Shown: positions 28,111 to 37,507, counted from the stretch's first letter. The stretch: DNA of 64,000 nt from Pelomonas cellulosilytica (GCF_021353265.1 NZ_JAJTWU010000002.1:124001-188000), one strand, 5' to 3'. Made by a program: numbers and translations. Notes: a model not told the origin generated them from the sequence alone.

Positions 28111-30360
28111 TCATCCCGCCGACGCGGGCGGGCTGGGGGCCATGACGGCCTGGTTGCGTCCGCCGGCCTTGGCGCGGTAGAGCGCGTCATCGGCGGCCTG
28201 GACCAGATCGCTGGCGAGGGTGTCGGGTCCGGGGCGCAGGCTGACCGTGCCCAGGCTCAGCGTCACGTGCGAGGCGGCGTCGGAGGTCGTGTGCGGGATG
28301 GCCAGGCGGTCCATGGCCTCGCGGATCGTTCGTGCCACCGTCTGCACACCGGCTTCGTCCGTCTCCGGCAGCAGCAACACGAACTCCTCACCACCATAGC
28401 GGGCCGCCACGTCGCGCGGCCTGCGGGCGGCCTGCTGCAGCGCCTGCGCGACGCGGCGAAGGCAGTCGTCGCCCTGGAGGTGGCCATAGTGGTCGTTGTA
28501 GCGCTTGAAGAAGTCCACGTCGCACAGGATGAGCCCGAGTGGCAGGCCGTTGCGGCGGTGCTGTGCCAGCTCGACGGTCATGGCTTGCTGGAAGGCGGCG
28601 CGATTGGCGACGCCGGTGAGCCCGTCCATGAAGGCCAGGCGCCGCAGCTCCTGGTTGGCGGCGTCCAGTGCCTGCTCGGCGCGACGGCGCACGTCGACCT
28701 CCCGCTGCAGCTGCTCGGTGCGCTGGCGCACCTTCGCCTCCAGTTCCTGGGCGTGGGCTTCCAGGGCCGCGCGCTGGTGCTGCTGGTGCAGCGCCGCGCT
28801 GAGCGCGCCCGCGAAGCCCTCGTGGTCCAGGTCCCAACCGGGCGGCGCGTCGAAGAGGATGAGGCCGTAGGCCGCGTCGGCGCAGCACAGCGGATAGACG
28901 AACAGGTGGCCGCGGGCCAGCTCGTGCGCCAGCGTGTCGGGCAGCAGCTGCGACGCCGGGTAGGGTGCGCCGTCGTCCACCGTGGCGCCGGGCGATGAAG
29001 CCAGCCGCAGGCGCGCGAGGCGAGGCGCCCCTTCGGCGGCCGGCTCGAACGTCGCCAAGAAGTAGCGTGACAGGCCCAGGTTGCGGATGTACCAGGCGCA
29101 GCCGTCCAGCACCGAGTGCAGGTCCTGGCGGCTGCCAAGCAGCGCCATGTTCTCGCTGGCGAAGCGGTCGTGGCGCAGCTGGTGGAAGTGCGTCATCCGG
29201 TAGGCGAAGTGCTCGACGGCCGAGAAGACGGGGTACAGCGACGCCAGCATCTCGTGGAGCCGGGCTCGCCCCGGGGCGTCCAGCGTCGCGGCCACGCGCT
29301 GGGCCGCGCGTTCGACGTGGCGGCGCAGCGCATGCTGGTCGTCACGCCGGCCAAGGCCGTCCAGCAGCAGGGTTTCCCAGTCGTGCTGCAGGGCCGCAGC
29401 GGCCGCGGGGTGATGCGCAGCCTCTCGCAGCCGGGCCTCGATCCAGGCCGGGGCGGCATCTCCCGCGTCCTCTTCCATCAGGCTGCGCAGCCAGATCGAC
29501 ACCGGCGAGCCGCAGGAGCGTCGCACCCGCAGCTCGGTGTCCAGCACGAGGCGCTCGGCGGCGGGCGGGAGGCCGGCGATGCGGTCCAGCAAGGCTTCGG
29601 CGGCACGGCGGCCGAGCTGCGCCAGCGGCTGGCGCACGGTCGTCAGCGGCGGGATGTTGAACTGCGCATCCACGGTGTCGTCGAAGCCCGTCACGGCCAC
29701 GTCCTCGGGCACGCGCAGGCCCGCCTGCTGCAGCACCTCGATGACGGCGAAAGCCATCGGATCGTTCAGGCAGACGACGGCGTCGATGTCGCGCGTGCGC
29801 TGCAGGATGCGCTGCATGCCCTCGCGCGCATCGGCCGACCAGAAGCCGCCATAGGCCACGCGCTCCTCCGGCAACTCGACGCCGTGCTCGGCCAGCGCCT
29901 CGCGCACGGCGCTCTCGCGGGCGTCGGAATCCGGGTGGCCCTTCAGGCCGCTCATCAGCACGAAGCGTCGCCGGCCGCAGCCCACGATCAGGTGCTCCAT
30001 CAGCGCACGCATGCCGCTGCGGTCGTCCACCAGCACGCGCTGGCAGCTCGGCACGTCGCGCGCCATCATCACCAGCGGCCGGGCGGACAGGTGGGCGAGT
30101 CGCTCCATCAGCCGGGCGTCGGACACGTACTTGCCCAGCGTGGACGCGAGCACCAGGGTGCCGGCGTGCATCGCCGGGTCGATCCGGTCGTAGAGCCCGC
30201 TGGCCTGCCCCAGGCCCCAGTCCGTCGTGTCCAGCTCCTTGCCGATGTACAGCGTGGCCGCCATGCCGCGGGCGGCGAGCACGTCCAGCACGCCGGAGAT
30301 GACGGCGCGGTGGTACGGGTAATAGGCGTCGGTGATGACGGCAACGCTGTCAGCGGGCAT
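28111..30360 (-). CDS. Diguanylate cyclase with LacI/GalR-type ligand-binding sensor
   Basis: 749 residues. Residues 1-275 are a type I periplasmic-binding-like domain of the LacI/GalR kind (AVITDAYYPYHRAVISGV; VTGFDDTVDAQFNIPPLTTVRQP) but without the usual N-terminal helix-turn-helix and without a signal peptide. A middle region of about 260 residues is of unknown type. A coiled coil (about 555-595) leads into the GGDEF domain, with GGEEF at 656-660 and RxxD (RPRD) at 647-650. It should therefore be a cytoplasmic enzyme whose c-di-GMP output is tuned by a small molecule. The ATG at 30360 is chosen by domain boundary. Confidence 0.9.
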   Translation of the reverse strand: MPADSVAVITDAYYPYHRAVISGVLDVLAARGMAATLYIGKELDTTDWGLGQASGLYDRIDPAMHAGTLVLASTLGKYVSDARLMERLAHLSARPLVMMARDVPSCQRVLVDDRSGMRALMEHLIVGCGRRRFVLMSGLKGHPDSDARESAVREALAEHGVELPEERVAYGGFWSADAREGMQRILQRTRDIDAVVCLNDPMAFAVIEVLQQAGLRVPEDVAVTGFDDTVDAQFNIPPLTTVRQPLAQLGRRAAEALLDRIAGLPPAAERLVLDTELRVRRSCGSPVSIWLRSLMEEDAGDAAPAWIEARLREAAHHPAAAAALQHDWETLLLDGLGRRDDQHALRRHVERAAQRVAATLDAPGRARLHEMLASLYPVFSAVEHFAYRMTHFHQLRHDRFASENMALLGSRQDLHSVLDGCAWYIRNLGLSRYFLATFEPAAEGAPRLARLRLASSPGATVDDGAPYPASQLLPDTLAHELARGHLFVYPLCCADAAYGLILFDAPPGWDLDHEGFAGALSAALHQQHQRAALEAHAQELEAKVRQRTEQLQREVDVRRRAEQALDAANQELRRLAFMDGLTGVANRAAFQQAMTVELAQHRRNGLPLGLILCDVDFFKRYNDHYGHLQGDDCLRRVAQALQQAARRPRDVAARYGGEEFVLLLPETDEAGVQTVARTIREAMDRLAIPHTTSDAASHVTLSLGTVSLRPGPDTLASDLVQAADDALYRAKAGGRNQAVMAPSPPASAG

Positions 30361-30436
30361 GAACCCATGATAAGAACCCGCGGGCCGATCGCGGCAGCGC
30401 GCGGCGTGCGGGACCTCACGCTCGGATAATCCGGCC

Positions 30437-31108
30437 ATGCCGACCGCCCCTCACCGCGCCGATCCCGCCTTTTCCGAAGCCGACCTGGAGCGCCTGCAGG
30501 CCCTGCTGGACGCGCTGCCCGCGCCGCTGGAGCCGCTGGACGTCAGCATGCTGGACGGCTATCTGTGCGGCGTGCTGCTGCAGCCCGAGCCGGTGCCGCT
30601 GTCCGCCTGGCTGCCGCCGCTGCTGGACAGCGAAGGGCGCCCCACGCCCGCGCGCGTCGACGACGAACTGCTGGCGCTGCTGCGTCGGCGGCACAAGGAG
30701 CTCAACGTGGCCATTGCGGGCCGGCAGTGGTTCGACCCGTGGGTGTTCGAGCTGGAGGACGGCGACGACCCGAGCGAGACGGTGCTGCCCTGGGTGGCCG
30801 GCTTCGCCCATGCGCTGGACGCGCACCCGGCATTGATGCGGCTGCCTGAGGAGCCGCTGCTGGAGCCATTGGCCGCCCTCTACCTGCACCTCGACCCGGA
30901 CGACCTGGAGGACGCCGACACGCTGCTCGAGGAGATCGAGTCGCTGGAGCCACCGGCCGACCTGGAGGAGGCCGTCGAGGGGCTGGTCAGCGCGGTGCTG
31001 ATGCTGGCCGACGTGTCGCGGCCGCTGAAGCCGTCCGCGGCTAGCCAAACAGCCGGCGGGCGTGCAGGCCCAGGCCGGTCGCGACCGAGGCAAACCGGTC
31101 GCCGGTGA
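30437..31108 (+). CDS. UPF0149 (YgfB/YecA) family protein
   Basis: 223 residues. The core (about residues 12-195) has the UPF0149 pattern: LDALPAPLEPLDVSMLDGYLCGVL near the N-terminus, WFDPWVFEL in the middle, and acidic helical C-terminal parts. The family is of unknown function; YecA members can carry a C-terminal SEC-C zinc motif, which is absent here. Its last 68 bases overlap the 3' end of the convergent Hsp70-like gene, and the final basic tail (GGRAGPGRSRP) is encoded within that overlap, so the true C-terminus may be unusual. Confidence 0.82.
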   Translation: MPTAPHRADPAFSEADLERLQALLDALPAPLEPLDVSMLDGYLCGVLLQPEPVPLSAWLPPLLDSEGRPTPARVDDELLALLRRRHKELNVAIAGRQWFDPWVFELEDGDDPSETVLPWVAGFAHALDAHPALMRLPEEPLLEPLAALYLHLDPDDLEDADTLLEEIESLEPPADLEEAVEGLVSAVLMLADVSRPLKPSAASQTAGGRAGPGRSRPRQTGRR

Positions 31109-32321
31109 CGCGCGCGGCCTGCGGGAAGCCGGCCGCCATCCCGTCCACCAGCAGCCGCAGCCCCGTCGAGCCGCCGGTGAAGTAGAGCGCGTCGACCTGC
31201 GCGGGCTTGAGGCCCGCCAGCGCGACGGTCTCGTGTGCCGTCGCGATGATGCGGTCCAGGTCGGCGCGCAGCGCGTCGACGGCGGTCCTCTCGCTGAGCG
31301 GCAGCACGAGGCCGGGCTCGACCAGGCCGAGGTCCACCGTCGTATCCGCGCCGCCGGAGACGGCGATCTTGGCGCCCTCGGCGCGCGCGGCCAGTTCGTG
31401 GCCCAGGCGCTCTTCCAGCACCGTCATCAGCCGGGCATGCTGGCGCACGTCGGCGAACCAGCTCTTCATGCCGCGCCACTCGGCCACGCGCAGCGGCGCG
31501 TAGCAGGTGTTGATGAGGTGCCAGGTGGCGAGGTCGAAGTAAATGCCGCTGGGGACTTCGCGACCGCTCGGACCGGTCGCGCGGTAGCCGAATTGCGGCA
31601 TCAGGCCGGCCAGCTCGATGTGGCGGTCGAAGTCCGTGCCGGCGATGTGGATGCCGTGGCTGGCCAGGATGTCGTCGCGCCGGGCCAGCCGCTGCACGCG
31701 CTCGGGGCCCACGCGCACGACGGAGAAGTCGCTGGTGCCGCCGCCGATGTCGGCGACCAGCACGGTCTGCTCTCCCTTGCCGTCACGGATGGCCTGCTGC
31801 TCGAAGTCGAACGCGGCGGCGATGGGCTCGTACTGGAACTGCACGTCGGTGAAGCCCACGGCCCGCGCGCAGGCGGCCAGCTGCGCCTGCGCCGCAGCAT
31901 CGCGCTCGGGCTCGCCGTCGACGAAGAACACCGGCCGGCCCAACACGACGCGCTCGGGTTCGCCGGCCAGCCGGCGCAGCCGCTTCAGGTAGCCTGCGAC
32001 GATGTCCGAGTACTTGGCGCCGCGGCCGCCGCCCACATCGGTGGTCTGCTCGATCAGCGACGAGCCGAGGATGCTCTTCATCGAGCGCATCAGCCGGCCG
32101 TCGTGGCCGTCCACATAGGCCGCCACGGCGGCGCGGCCGAAGGCGCGCGGCGGGCCGTCGGCATCGTGCGGCCCCTCGGCGAAGTAGAAGACGGCCGTGG
32201 GCATCGTGCGCTGGCCGGGCTCCAGCTCGATGAGCCGCATGCCCTGGGCGGCGTCGGGCACCGCCACGGCGGAGTTCGAGGTGCCGAAGTCGATGGCGCA
32301 GAAGCGGGGCGAGGCGTCCAT
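31041..32321 (-). CDS. yegD: Hsp70-family protein, YegD-like
   Basis: 426 residues. It is an actin/Hsp70-fold ATPase with the phosphate-1 loop DFGTSNS at residues 10-16, a phosphate-2 loop VADIGGGTSDFSVV, and an adenosine motif TGGSTGLR. It lacks the C-terminal substrate-binding domain of DnaK, as does E. coli YegD (about 450 residues). The role is unknown. The ATG at 32321 fits the family N-terminus (SPRFCAIDFGTSNS). A plausible promoter lies at 32366-32393. Confidence 0.9.
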   Translation of the reverse strand: MDASPRFCAIDFGTSNSAVAVPDAAQGMRLIELEPGQRTMPTAVFYFAEGPHDADGPPRAFGRAAVAAYVDGHDGRLMRSMKSILGSSLIEQTTDVGGGRGAKYSDIVAGYLKRLRRLAGEPERVVLGRPVFFVDGEPERDAAAQAQLAACARAVGFTDVQFQYEPIAAAFDFEQQAIRDGKGEQTVLVADIGGGTSDFSVVRVGPERVQRLARRDDILASHGIHIAGTDFDRHIELAGLMPQFGYRATGPSGREVPSGIYFDLATWHLINTCYAPLRVAEWRGMKSWFADVRQHARLMTVLEERLGHELAARAEGAKIAVSGGADTTVDLGLVEPGLVLPLSERTAVDALRADLDRIIATAHETVALAGLKPAQVDALYFTGGSTGLRLLVDGMAAGFPQAARVTGDRFASVATGLGLHARRLFG

Positions 32322-32365
32322 GGCGATGTGCCGGGCCCTGGGGCCGGTCCTGAGAAAGGGCGCGC

Positions 32366-32393
32366 ATTCTAGGAACACAATCCGCGCCGACAA
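32366..32393 (-). promoter_or_regulatory. Candidate sigma-70 promoter for the yegD-like gene
   Basis: On the minus strand TTGTCG (32393-32388) and TAGAAT (32371-32366) are separated by 16 bases and sit 45 bases before the ATG at 32321. Both hexamers match the consensus at four or five of six positions. The element overlaps the ribosome-binding site of the divergent prsT gene (AAGGAG at 32392-32397), so the two genes share an 81-base control region. Confidence 0.5.
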
Positions 32394-32402
32394 GGAGACC
32401 TC

Positions 32403-35189
32403 ATGACCTCGCGCCGCGCCCTCGCCCTCGTTCTCGTTGCCGCCCTGACGGCCTGCAGCCAGCGTTCCCCGGAGGAATTGCTGGCCGCGGCCCAGAAGCG
32501 CCTCGAGCAGAAGGACGCTGCAGGCGCCGTCATCGAGCTGAAGAATCTGCTGCAGGAGAACGCCGACAACGCCGCCGGCCGGCTGCTGCTCGGTAAGGCG
32601 CTGCTGGAGTCGGGCGACCTGTCCGGCGCCGAGATTGAGCTGCGTCGCGCCTGGGAGCTGGGTGCACCGCGCGACGAGCTGGTGCCCGTGCTGGCGCAGG
32701 CGATGCTGCAGTCGGGCCAGTCGCGCAAGCTCATCAGCGAGTTCGCCGGCGAGAGCCTGGCCGATCCCAAGGCCATGTCGTCGCTGCTGCAACAGCTGGC
32801 GCTGGCTCATCTCGCGCAGGGCAACGTGACCGAGGCCAAGGCCGCCGCGGTGCGCGCGCTGCAGCTGGCACCCGAGACCGAGTCGGCCGTCGTGGTTGCG
32901 GCCCGTGCGAAGCTGGCCGCCGGCCTGCCCGACGAGGCGCTGGCGGCGCTGGACGAGCTGCTGTTCCGCAATGCCAAGGCCGACAAGGCGCTGCTGCTGA
33001 AGGCCGAGGTGCTGCTGTCGCGCGGCAAGGTGCAGGAGGCCCAACCGCTGCTGACGGACGTGCTGGCGATGGAGCCCAACAGCTTCGAGGCGCGTTCGCT
33101 GCTGGTGCGGCTTGCCTTCGGCCGCAAGGACTTCGATGCGGCGGCCAAGCTGATCGACGCGATGCCGCCGGCGCTGGCCAAGAAGCCGCAGGGGCGTTTC
33201 CTGCAGGCCCAGCTTGCGCTGGCCAAGAACGACGCGGCCAAGGCCAAGGAGCTGGCGCTGCCGTTGCTGAAGGTGCTGCCGAACTACCTGCCGCTGCTGC
33301 GCCTGGCCGCCGCCGCGCACCAGCAGCTGGGCGAGCCGGCCGATGCCGAGAACCTGCTCAACCAGGCCATCAAGCTCGCCCCCGAGGACGGCGGGCTGCG
33401 CCGCCAGTACGCCAGTCTTCAGCTGCAGCGCCGAGCCCCCGGCCCGGCGCTGGAGACGCTGCGGCCCGTGCTCGAAAGTGGCAGGGCCGACGGGGACACC
33501 TTGCTGCTGGCGGGCAAGGCGCAGCTGTTGCAAGGCAACTTCGAGGCGGCGGACCGCGCCTTCGGCGCCGCGGCCAAGCTGCGCCCAGACGACGCGAAGA
33601 CGCAGGCGGCGCTGGCGTTGTCGGCCATCGTGCGCGACAGCATCACGCCGGGCGGTGCCGGCCGCGCGAAGGCCGATGCGGCGCTGGCCCAGCTGCGCGA
33701 GCTGGCCGCCAAGGACAGTGGCAGCAACTACGACCTGATGATCGTCAACGCGCTGATGAGCCGCCAGGACCTCCCGGCGGCGCTGGCCGCCATCGACAAG
33801 CTGGTGCCGAAGATGAAGGACAGCCCGGTGCCGGCCTCGCTGCGTGGCCGCATCCAGCTGGCCCGCAAGGACACGGCCGCCGCGCAGGCGTCGTTCGAGA
33901 GCGCCCTGAAGGCCGACGCCGGTTACCTGCCGGCGCTCATCGGGCTCGTGGCCATCGATATGCAGGCCAACCGCAGCGCCGCCGCGATCAAGCGGCTGGA
34001 GGACTTCATTGCCAGTCAGCCCCACTCGCCGCAGGCGCGCCTTGCGCTGGCCGAGCTGCTGCTGCAGACGCGGGCGCCAATGGAGCGCGTGACCGAAGTG
34101 CTGACGACTGCCGTGCGCGAGGAGCCCAACGAGGCCAACCTGCGCGTCGCGCTCATCGACCATCAGCTGCGCCTGGGCAACATGCCCGCGGCGGCGCAGG
34201 CGGCGCAGGAGGCCTCGGCCGCGCTACCGCTGAACCCCGACCTGCTGGAGCGTCTGGCGCGCACCCAGCTGGCCAGCGGTGACAAGGCCCAGGCCACCAA
34301 GACCTACTCGCGGCTGACGGCGCTCGCGCCGTCGCGCGCGCATGGCTGGCTGGGCCTGGCGCAACTGCGCTACGCGGAGAAGGACTACGCCGGCGCGGAG
34401 CGCGAGGTCAAGCGCGCGCTGGAGGCCGAGCCGTCGTCCACGCTGGCGCAGCGCCTGCTCATCCAGCTTGCGATCCGCCAGGGCCGCACGGAGGAGGCGC
34501 TCATCGCGTTGCACGAGCGTCAGAAGAAATTTCCGAAGGAAGGCTATGCCTACGCCACCGAAGCCGACATCGAGCTCGGCCGCCAGCGCACCGACGCCGC
34601 CATCGCGCTGCTGCGTAAGGCCGTGGCGCAGCCCGAGCCGGGCGACGCCGCGCCGCGGCTATTCGCAGTGCTGGTGTCCGCGAAGAAGCGCGACGAGGCG
34701 CTGGCCTTCGAAAGCCAGTGGACGGCCGCCCACCCGCAGGACCAGGGCTTCACGGCGGCAGCGGCCGACGTGCTGCTCGTGCGTGGTGATTTGGAGGGGG
34801 CGCTGGCCCGCTACGAGGCGTTGCTCAAGCGCAGCCCGGACGCCATCCCGCTCATCAACAACGTGGCCTGGCTGCGCAGCAAGGCCGGCAAGCCGGGCGC
34901 GAGGGAGCTGGCCGAGCGCGGCCTGCAGCTCAAGCCCGACAACGGCGCATTGCGCGACACCTATGCGACCGTGCTGGCCAATGAGAAGGCCTTCGACAAG
35001 GCCGTCAGCCTGCAGCGCCAGCTCATTGCCGACCAGCCCGACCAGCCGTCCTACCGCCTCAACCTGGCGCAAATTCTGATCCAGTCGGGCGACAAGGCCG
35101 GCGCGCGCATGGAACTGGAGAGCCTGGCCAAGCTGGGGCCCAAGTTCCCGCAGCAGAAGGACGTGGACGCGCTGCTGAAGTCGCTCTGA
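32403..35189 (+). CDS. prsT: PEP-CTERM-system TPR-repeat lipoprotein PrsT
   Basis: 928 residues. The N-terminus has a lipobox (ALTAC, Cys18), and the rest is a long array of tetratricopeptide repeats. The opening PEELLAAAQKRLEQKDAAGAVIELKNLLQ-type segment is what I recognise as PrsT, a protein that accompanies exosortase/PEP-CTERM export and exopolysaccharide loci. No exosortase, PEP-CTERM protein or polysaccharide gene is in this window, so this copy is separated from the expected partners or they lie elsewhere. The ribosome-binding site AAGGAG is 5 bases before the ATG. It ends flush against the dadA stop. Confidence 0.88.
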   Translation: MTSRRALALVLVAALTACSQRSPEELLAAAQKRLEQKDAAGAVIELKNLLQENADNAAGRLLLGKALLESGDLSGAEIELRRAWELGAPRDELVPVLAQAMLQSGQSRKLISEFAGESLADPKAMSSLLQQLALAHLAQGNVTEAKAAAVRALQLAPETESAVVVAARAKLAAGLPDEALAALDELLFRNAKADKALLLKAEVLLSRGKVQEAQPLLTDVLAMEPNSFEARSLLVRLAFGRKDFDAAAKLIDAMPPALAKKPQGRFLQAQLALAKNDAAKAKELALPLLKVLPNYLPLLRLAAAAHQQLGEPADAENLLNQAIKLAPEDGGLRRQYASLQLQRRAPGPALETLRPVLESGRADGDTLLLAGKAQLLQGNFEAADRAFGAAAKLRPDDAKTQAALALSAIVRDSITPGGAGRAKADAALAQLRELAAKDSGSNYDLMIVNALMSRQDLPAALAAIDKLVPKMKDSPVPASLRGRIQLARKDTAAAQASFESALKADAGYLPALIGLVAIDMQANRSAAAIKRLEDFIASQPHSPQARLALAELLLQTRAPMERVTEVLTTAVREEPNEANLRVALIDHQLRLGNMPAAAQAAQEASAALPLNPDLLERLARTQLASGDKAQATKTYSRLTALAPSRAHGWLGLAQLRYAEKDYAGAEREVKRALEAEPSSTLAQRLLIQLAIRQGRTEEALIALHERQKKFPKEGYAYATEADIELGRQRTDAAIALLRKAVAQPEPGDAAPRLFAVLVSAKKRDEALAFESQWTAAHPQDQGFTAAAADVLLVRGDLEGALARYEALLKRSPDAIPLINNVAWLRSKAGKPGARELAERGLQLKPDNGALRDTYATVLANEKAFDKAVSLQRQLIADQPDQPSYRLNLAQILIQSGDKAGARMELESLAKLGPKFPQQKDVDALLKSL

Positions 35190-36464
35190 TCAGGCGTTGT
35201 AGAAGCCGAACGTCATGTCGGGGTGGCGCCCGGCGATGAGCTCGGCCATCGCCCGGCCGGAGCCGGCGCCATGCGTCCAGCCCAGCGTGCCGTGGCCGGC
35301 GTTGATCCACAGGTTGCGGGCCCTCGCGCTGCGGCCGATGTAGGGGATGTTGGTCGGCGTGCTGGGCCGCAGGCCGCACCAGAAGTTGGGCTCGCTCGTG
35401 TCGGCCACGCCCGGGAACAGCTCTTCATAGCGCTTGACCAGCGCCGCGCAGCGCACGCGAGCCGTCGGCGAGTCCAGGCCGAGGTCGAAGCCCGACAGCT
35501 CCGCCGTGCCGGCGATGCGGATGTGGTCGCCCAGCCGCGAGATGGCGATCTTGCGGCTGTCGTCCAGCAGGCTGACGACGCTGGCGGCCTCCGGCTTCTT
35601 CAGCCGCAACGTGGCGGAGTAGCCCTTGGCCGGGTAGATGTTCAGGTGTTCGCCGAGTGGCCGCACCAGGGCCGGCGTGTAGGAGCCCATCGCGGCGACG
35701 AAGGCATCGGCCTTCAGCGCCTGACGGGTGCCCGTGCGCATGTCGGCCACCTGCACCGTCTCGATGCCGTCGCCCGCGCGCTGCAGGCCGAGGATGTCGT
35801 GCTCGTACAGGAATTGAGCGCCGCGCGCCGCGCACAGCGCCGCGAGCTTGTGCGTGAAGACCTGCGCGTCGCCGCTCTCGTCGCTGGGCGTGAAGGTGCC
35901 GCCGGCGATGCGGTTACCGAACGCGGCCAGCGCCGGCTCGACCTTCAGTACTTCCTCGCGGCTCAGCACGCGGCGGTCCACGCCGTGGCGGCGCATGATC
36001 TCGGCGCCCGCGGCGCCGGACTCGTAGTCGGCCGCGCTGGAGAAGAAATGCAGGATGCCGCGCTCCAGCCGGTAGTACTCGATGCCGGTGCGATCGACCA
36101 GCTCCTTCAGCGACGCATGCGAATAGCGCCCCAGCTGCACCAGTTCCTCGACGTTGCGCTCGAACGCGGCATCCGTGCACTGCGCCAGGAAGGCCAGGCC
36201 CCAGCGCCATTGATTCGGGTCGAGTCGGGGGCGGAACAGCAGCGGCGAGTCGTCGCGCAGCAGCCACTTCGCCACCTTGAACGGCGCGGCGGCGTTGGCC
36301 CAGGGCTCGCAGAAGCTGACCGAAATCTGCGCGCCGTTGGCAAAGCTGGTTTCCAGCGCGGCGCCGGGCTGGCGGTCGACGACGACCACCTCGTGGCCCT
36401 CGTCCAGCAGGTACCAGGCGGTGGCGATGCCGATGATGCCGGCGCCGAGGACGACGATCTTCAT
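35190..36464 (-). CDS. dadA: D-amino acid dehydrogenase small subunit
   Basis: 424 residues. FAD-dependent oxidative deamination of D-amino acids, chiefly D-alanine, at the inner membrane with electrons passed to the respiratory chain. The N-terminal FAD-binding GxGxxG is GAGIIG at residues 7-12, followed by ATAWYL and the VVVVDRQPGAALETSFANG segment typical of DadA. The C-terminus contains GHGTLGWTHGAGSG. Length is close to E. coli DadA (432). It is divergent from an ArgP-like regulator gene, which could control it. Confidence 0.95.
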   Translation of the reverse strand: MKIVVLGAGIIGIATAWYLLDEGHEVVVVDRQPGAALETSFANGAQISVSFCEPWANAAAPFKVAKWLLRDDSPLLFRPRLDPNQWRWGLAFLAQCTDAAFERNVEELVQLGRYSHASLKELVDRTGIEYYRLERGILHFFSSAADYESGAAGAEIMRRHGVDRRVLSREEVLKVEPALAAFGNRIAGGTFTPSDESGDAQVFTHKLAALCAARGAQFLYEHDILGLQRAGDGIETVQVADMRTGTRQALKADAFVAAMGSYTPALVRPLGEHLNIYPAKGYSATLRLKKPEAASVVSLLDDSRKIAISRLGDHIRIAGTAELSGFDLGLDSPTARVRCAALVKRYEELFPGVADTSEPNFWCGLRPSTPTNIPYIGRSARARNLWINAGHGTLGWTHGAGSGRAMAELIAGRHPDMTFGFYNA

Positions 36465-36598
36465 GGAGTATTCAGAGCGGTTGAAGCGCAGTTTGTAAAC
36501 CGAAGCCGGGCGCGGCGGCGGACCGTCGGTGATTGTCCGAAGGCGTGATGGCTTTCAGAAGAGGGATTAATAAAAATCGCTCTACATTAGAAGAGCTT
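36465..36598. promoter_or_regulatory. Divergent dadA/argP control region
   Basis: 134 bases separate the dadA and argP-like start codons. It has an A/T-rich core (about 36565-36590, GATTAATAAAAATCGC) that stands out from the GC-rich surroundings and is typical of LysR-type binding and promoter DNA. I could not fix a convincing -35/-10 pair or a T-N11-A box by eye. Confidence 0.4.
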
Positions 36599-37507
36599 AT
36601 GAAAGACTTCGACACGGCGGCACTCGACTGCCTGGCAGCGCTGGCCGACGCCCAGGGCTTCGAGCGGGCGGCCCAGCGGCTGGCCATCACTCAGAGCGCG
36701 GTGTCGCAGCGTCTGCGCACGCTGGAAGCCCAGGTCGGCCAACCACTCGTCGTGCGCTCACGGCCGCTGCGGCTAACGGAGGCGGGCAAGGTGCTCCTGC
36801 GCTTTGCCCGCCAGATGCAGGCGCTGCGGGTGGACGTGGCGCGGGAGCTCGGTGGACGCGTGTCGCCGCAGTCCCGGCTGGCCATTGCGGTCAACGCCGA
36901 CAGCCTCGCGACCTGGGTTCTGCCCGCGCTGGACGGCTGGGTCCAGCAAGGGCTCCGCGAGGGCTACGGGCTGGAGCTGGTGGTCGACGACCAGGATTTC
37001 ACGCACGACAGCCTGCGCCAGGGCGCGGTGCTGGGTTGCGTGTCCACGGTGTCGGAGGCGCTGCAGGGGTGCCGCGTCGAACCGCTGGGCGTCATGCGCT
37101 ACGTGGCGGTGGCCAGCCCGGGTTTCCTGGCCACCCAGTTGCCGGACAGCCTGCACGCCGGCAACTTCGCCGACACGCCCTTCCTGGTGTTCAACCGCAA
37201 GGACGACAACCAGTCACAGTGGGTGGCGCAGGCTTTCGGCGTACGAGCGCCGCGGCTGCGAGAGCGCTTCGTGCCGTCCAGCGAGGCCTATGTGACGGCT
37301 GCCGTCAGGGGCTGGGGGGTGGGCGTTGCACCAGAGATTCAGGTGCGGCCCTTCATCGCCGCCGGCACGCTGGTGCCGATCCGGCCGGATGTCAGCGTCG
37401 ACGTGACGCTCTATTGGCACCAGTGGCAGCTACAGGGGGGTAGTGCGTTGCTCGACCGGATCGGCCAGTCGCTGGCCCGGGGCGCGCGGCTGGCGCTGGG
37501 TCAGTGA
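36599..37507 (+). CDS. argP: LysR-family transcriptional regulator, ArgP-like
   Basis: 302 residues. The N-terminal winged helix-turn-helix (about residues 3-60) reads LDCLAALADAQGFERAAQRLAITQSAVSQRLRTLE, the ArgP/IciA variant. The C-terminal effector domain contains NADSLATWVLPAL, conserved in ArgP. ArgP senses lysine/arginine and activates the exporter gene argO. No argO/lysE lies next to it, and it faces dadA, so the target here may include dadA. The ATG at 36599 matches the family start; earlier in-frame ATGs at 36533 and 36548 would add non-homologous residues. Confidence 0.88.
   Translation: MKDFDTAALDCLAALADAQGFERAAQRLAITQSAVSQRLRTLEAQVGQPLVVRSRPLRLTEAGKVLLRFARQMQALRVDVARELGGRVSPQSRLAIAVNADSLATWVLPALDGWVQQGLREGYGLELVVDDQDFTHDSLRQGAVLGCVSTVSEALQGCRVEPLGVMRYVAVASPGFLATQLPDSLHAGNFADTPFLVFNRKDDNQSQWVAQAFGVRAPRLRERFVPSSEAYVTAAVRGWGVGVAPEIQVRPFIAAGTLVPIRPDVSVDVTLYWHQWQLQGGSALLDRIGQSLARGARLALGQ

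Noticed and set aside
31041-34163. A 1040-codon minus-strand frame through prsT.
   Set aside because: The part beyond 32321 is opposite prsT; the DFGTSNS start fixes YegD-like homology at the ATG 32321.
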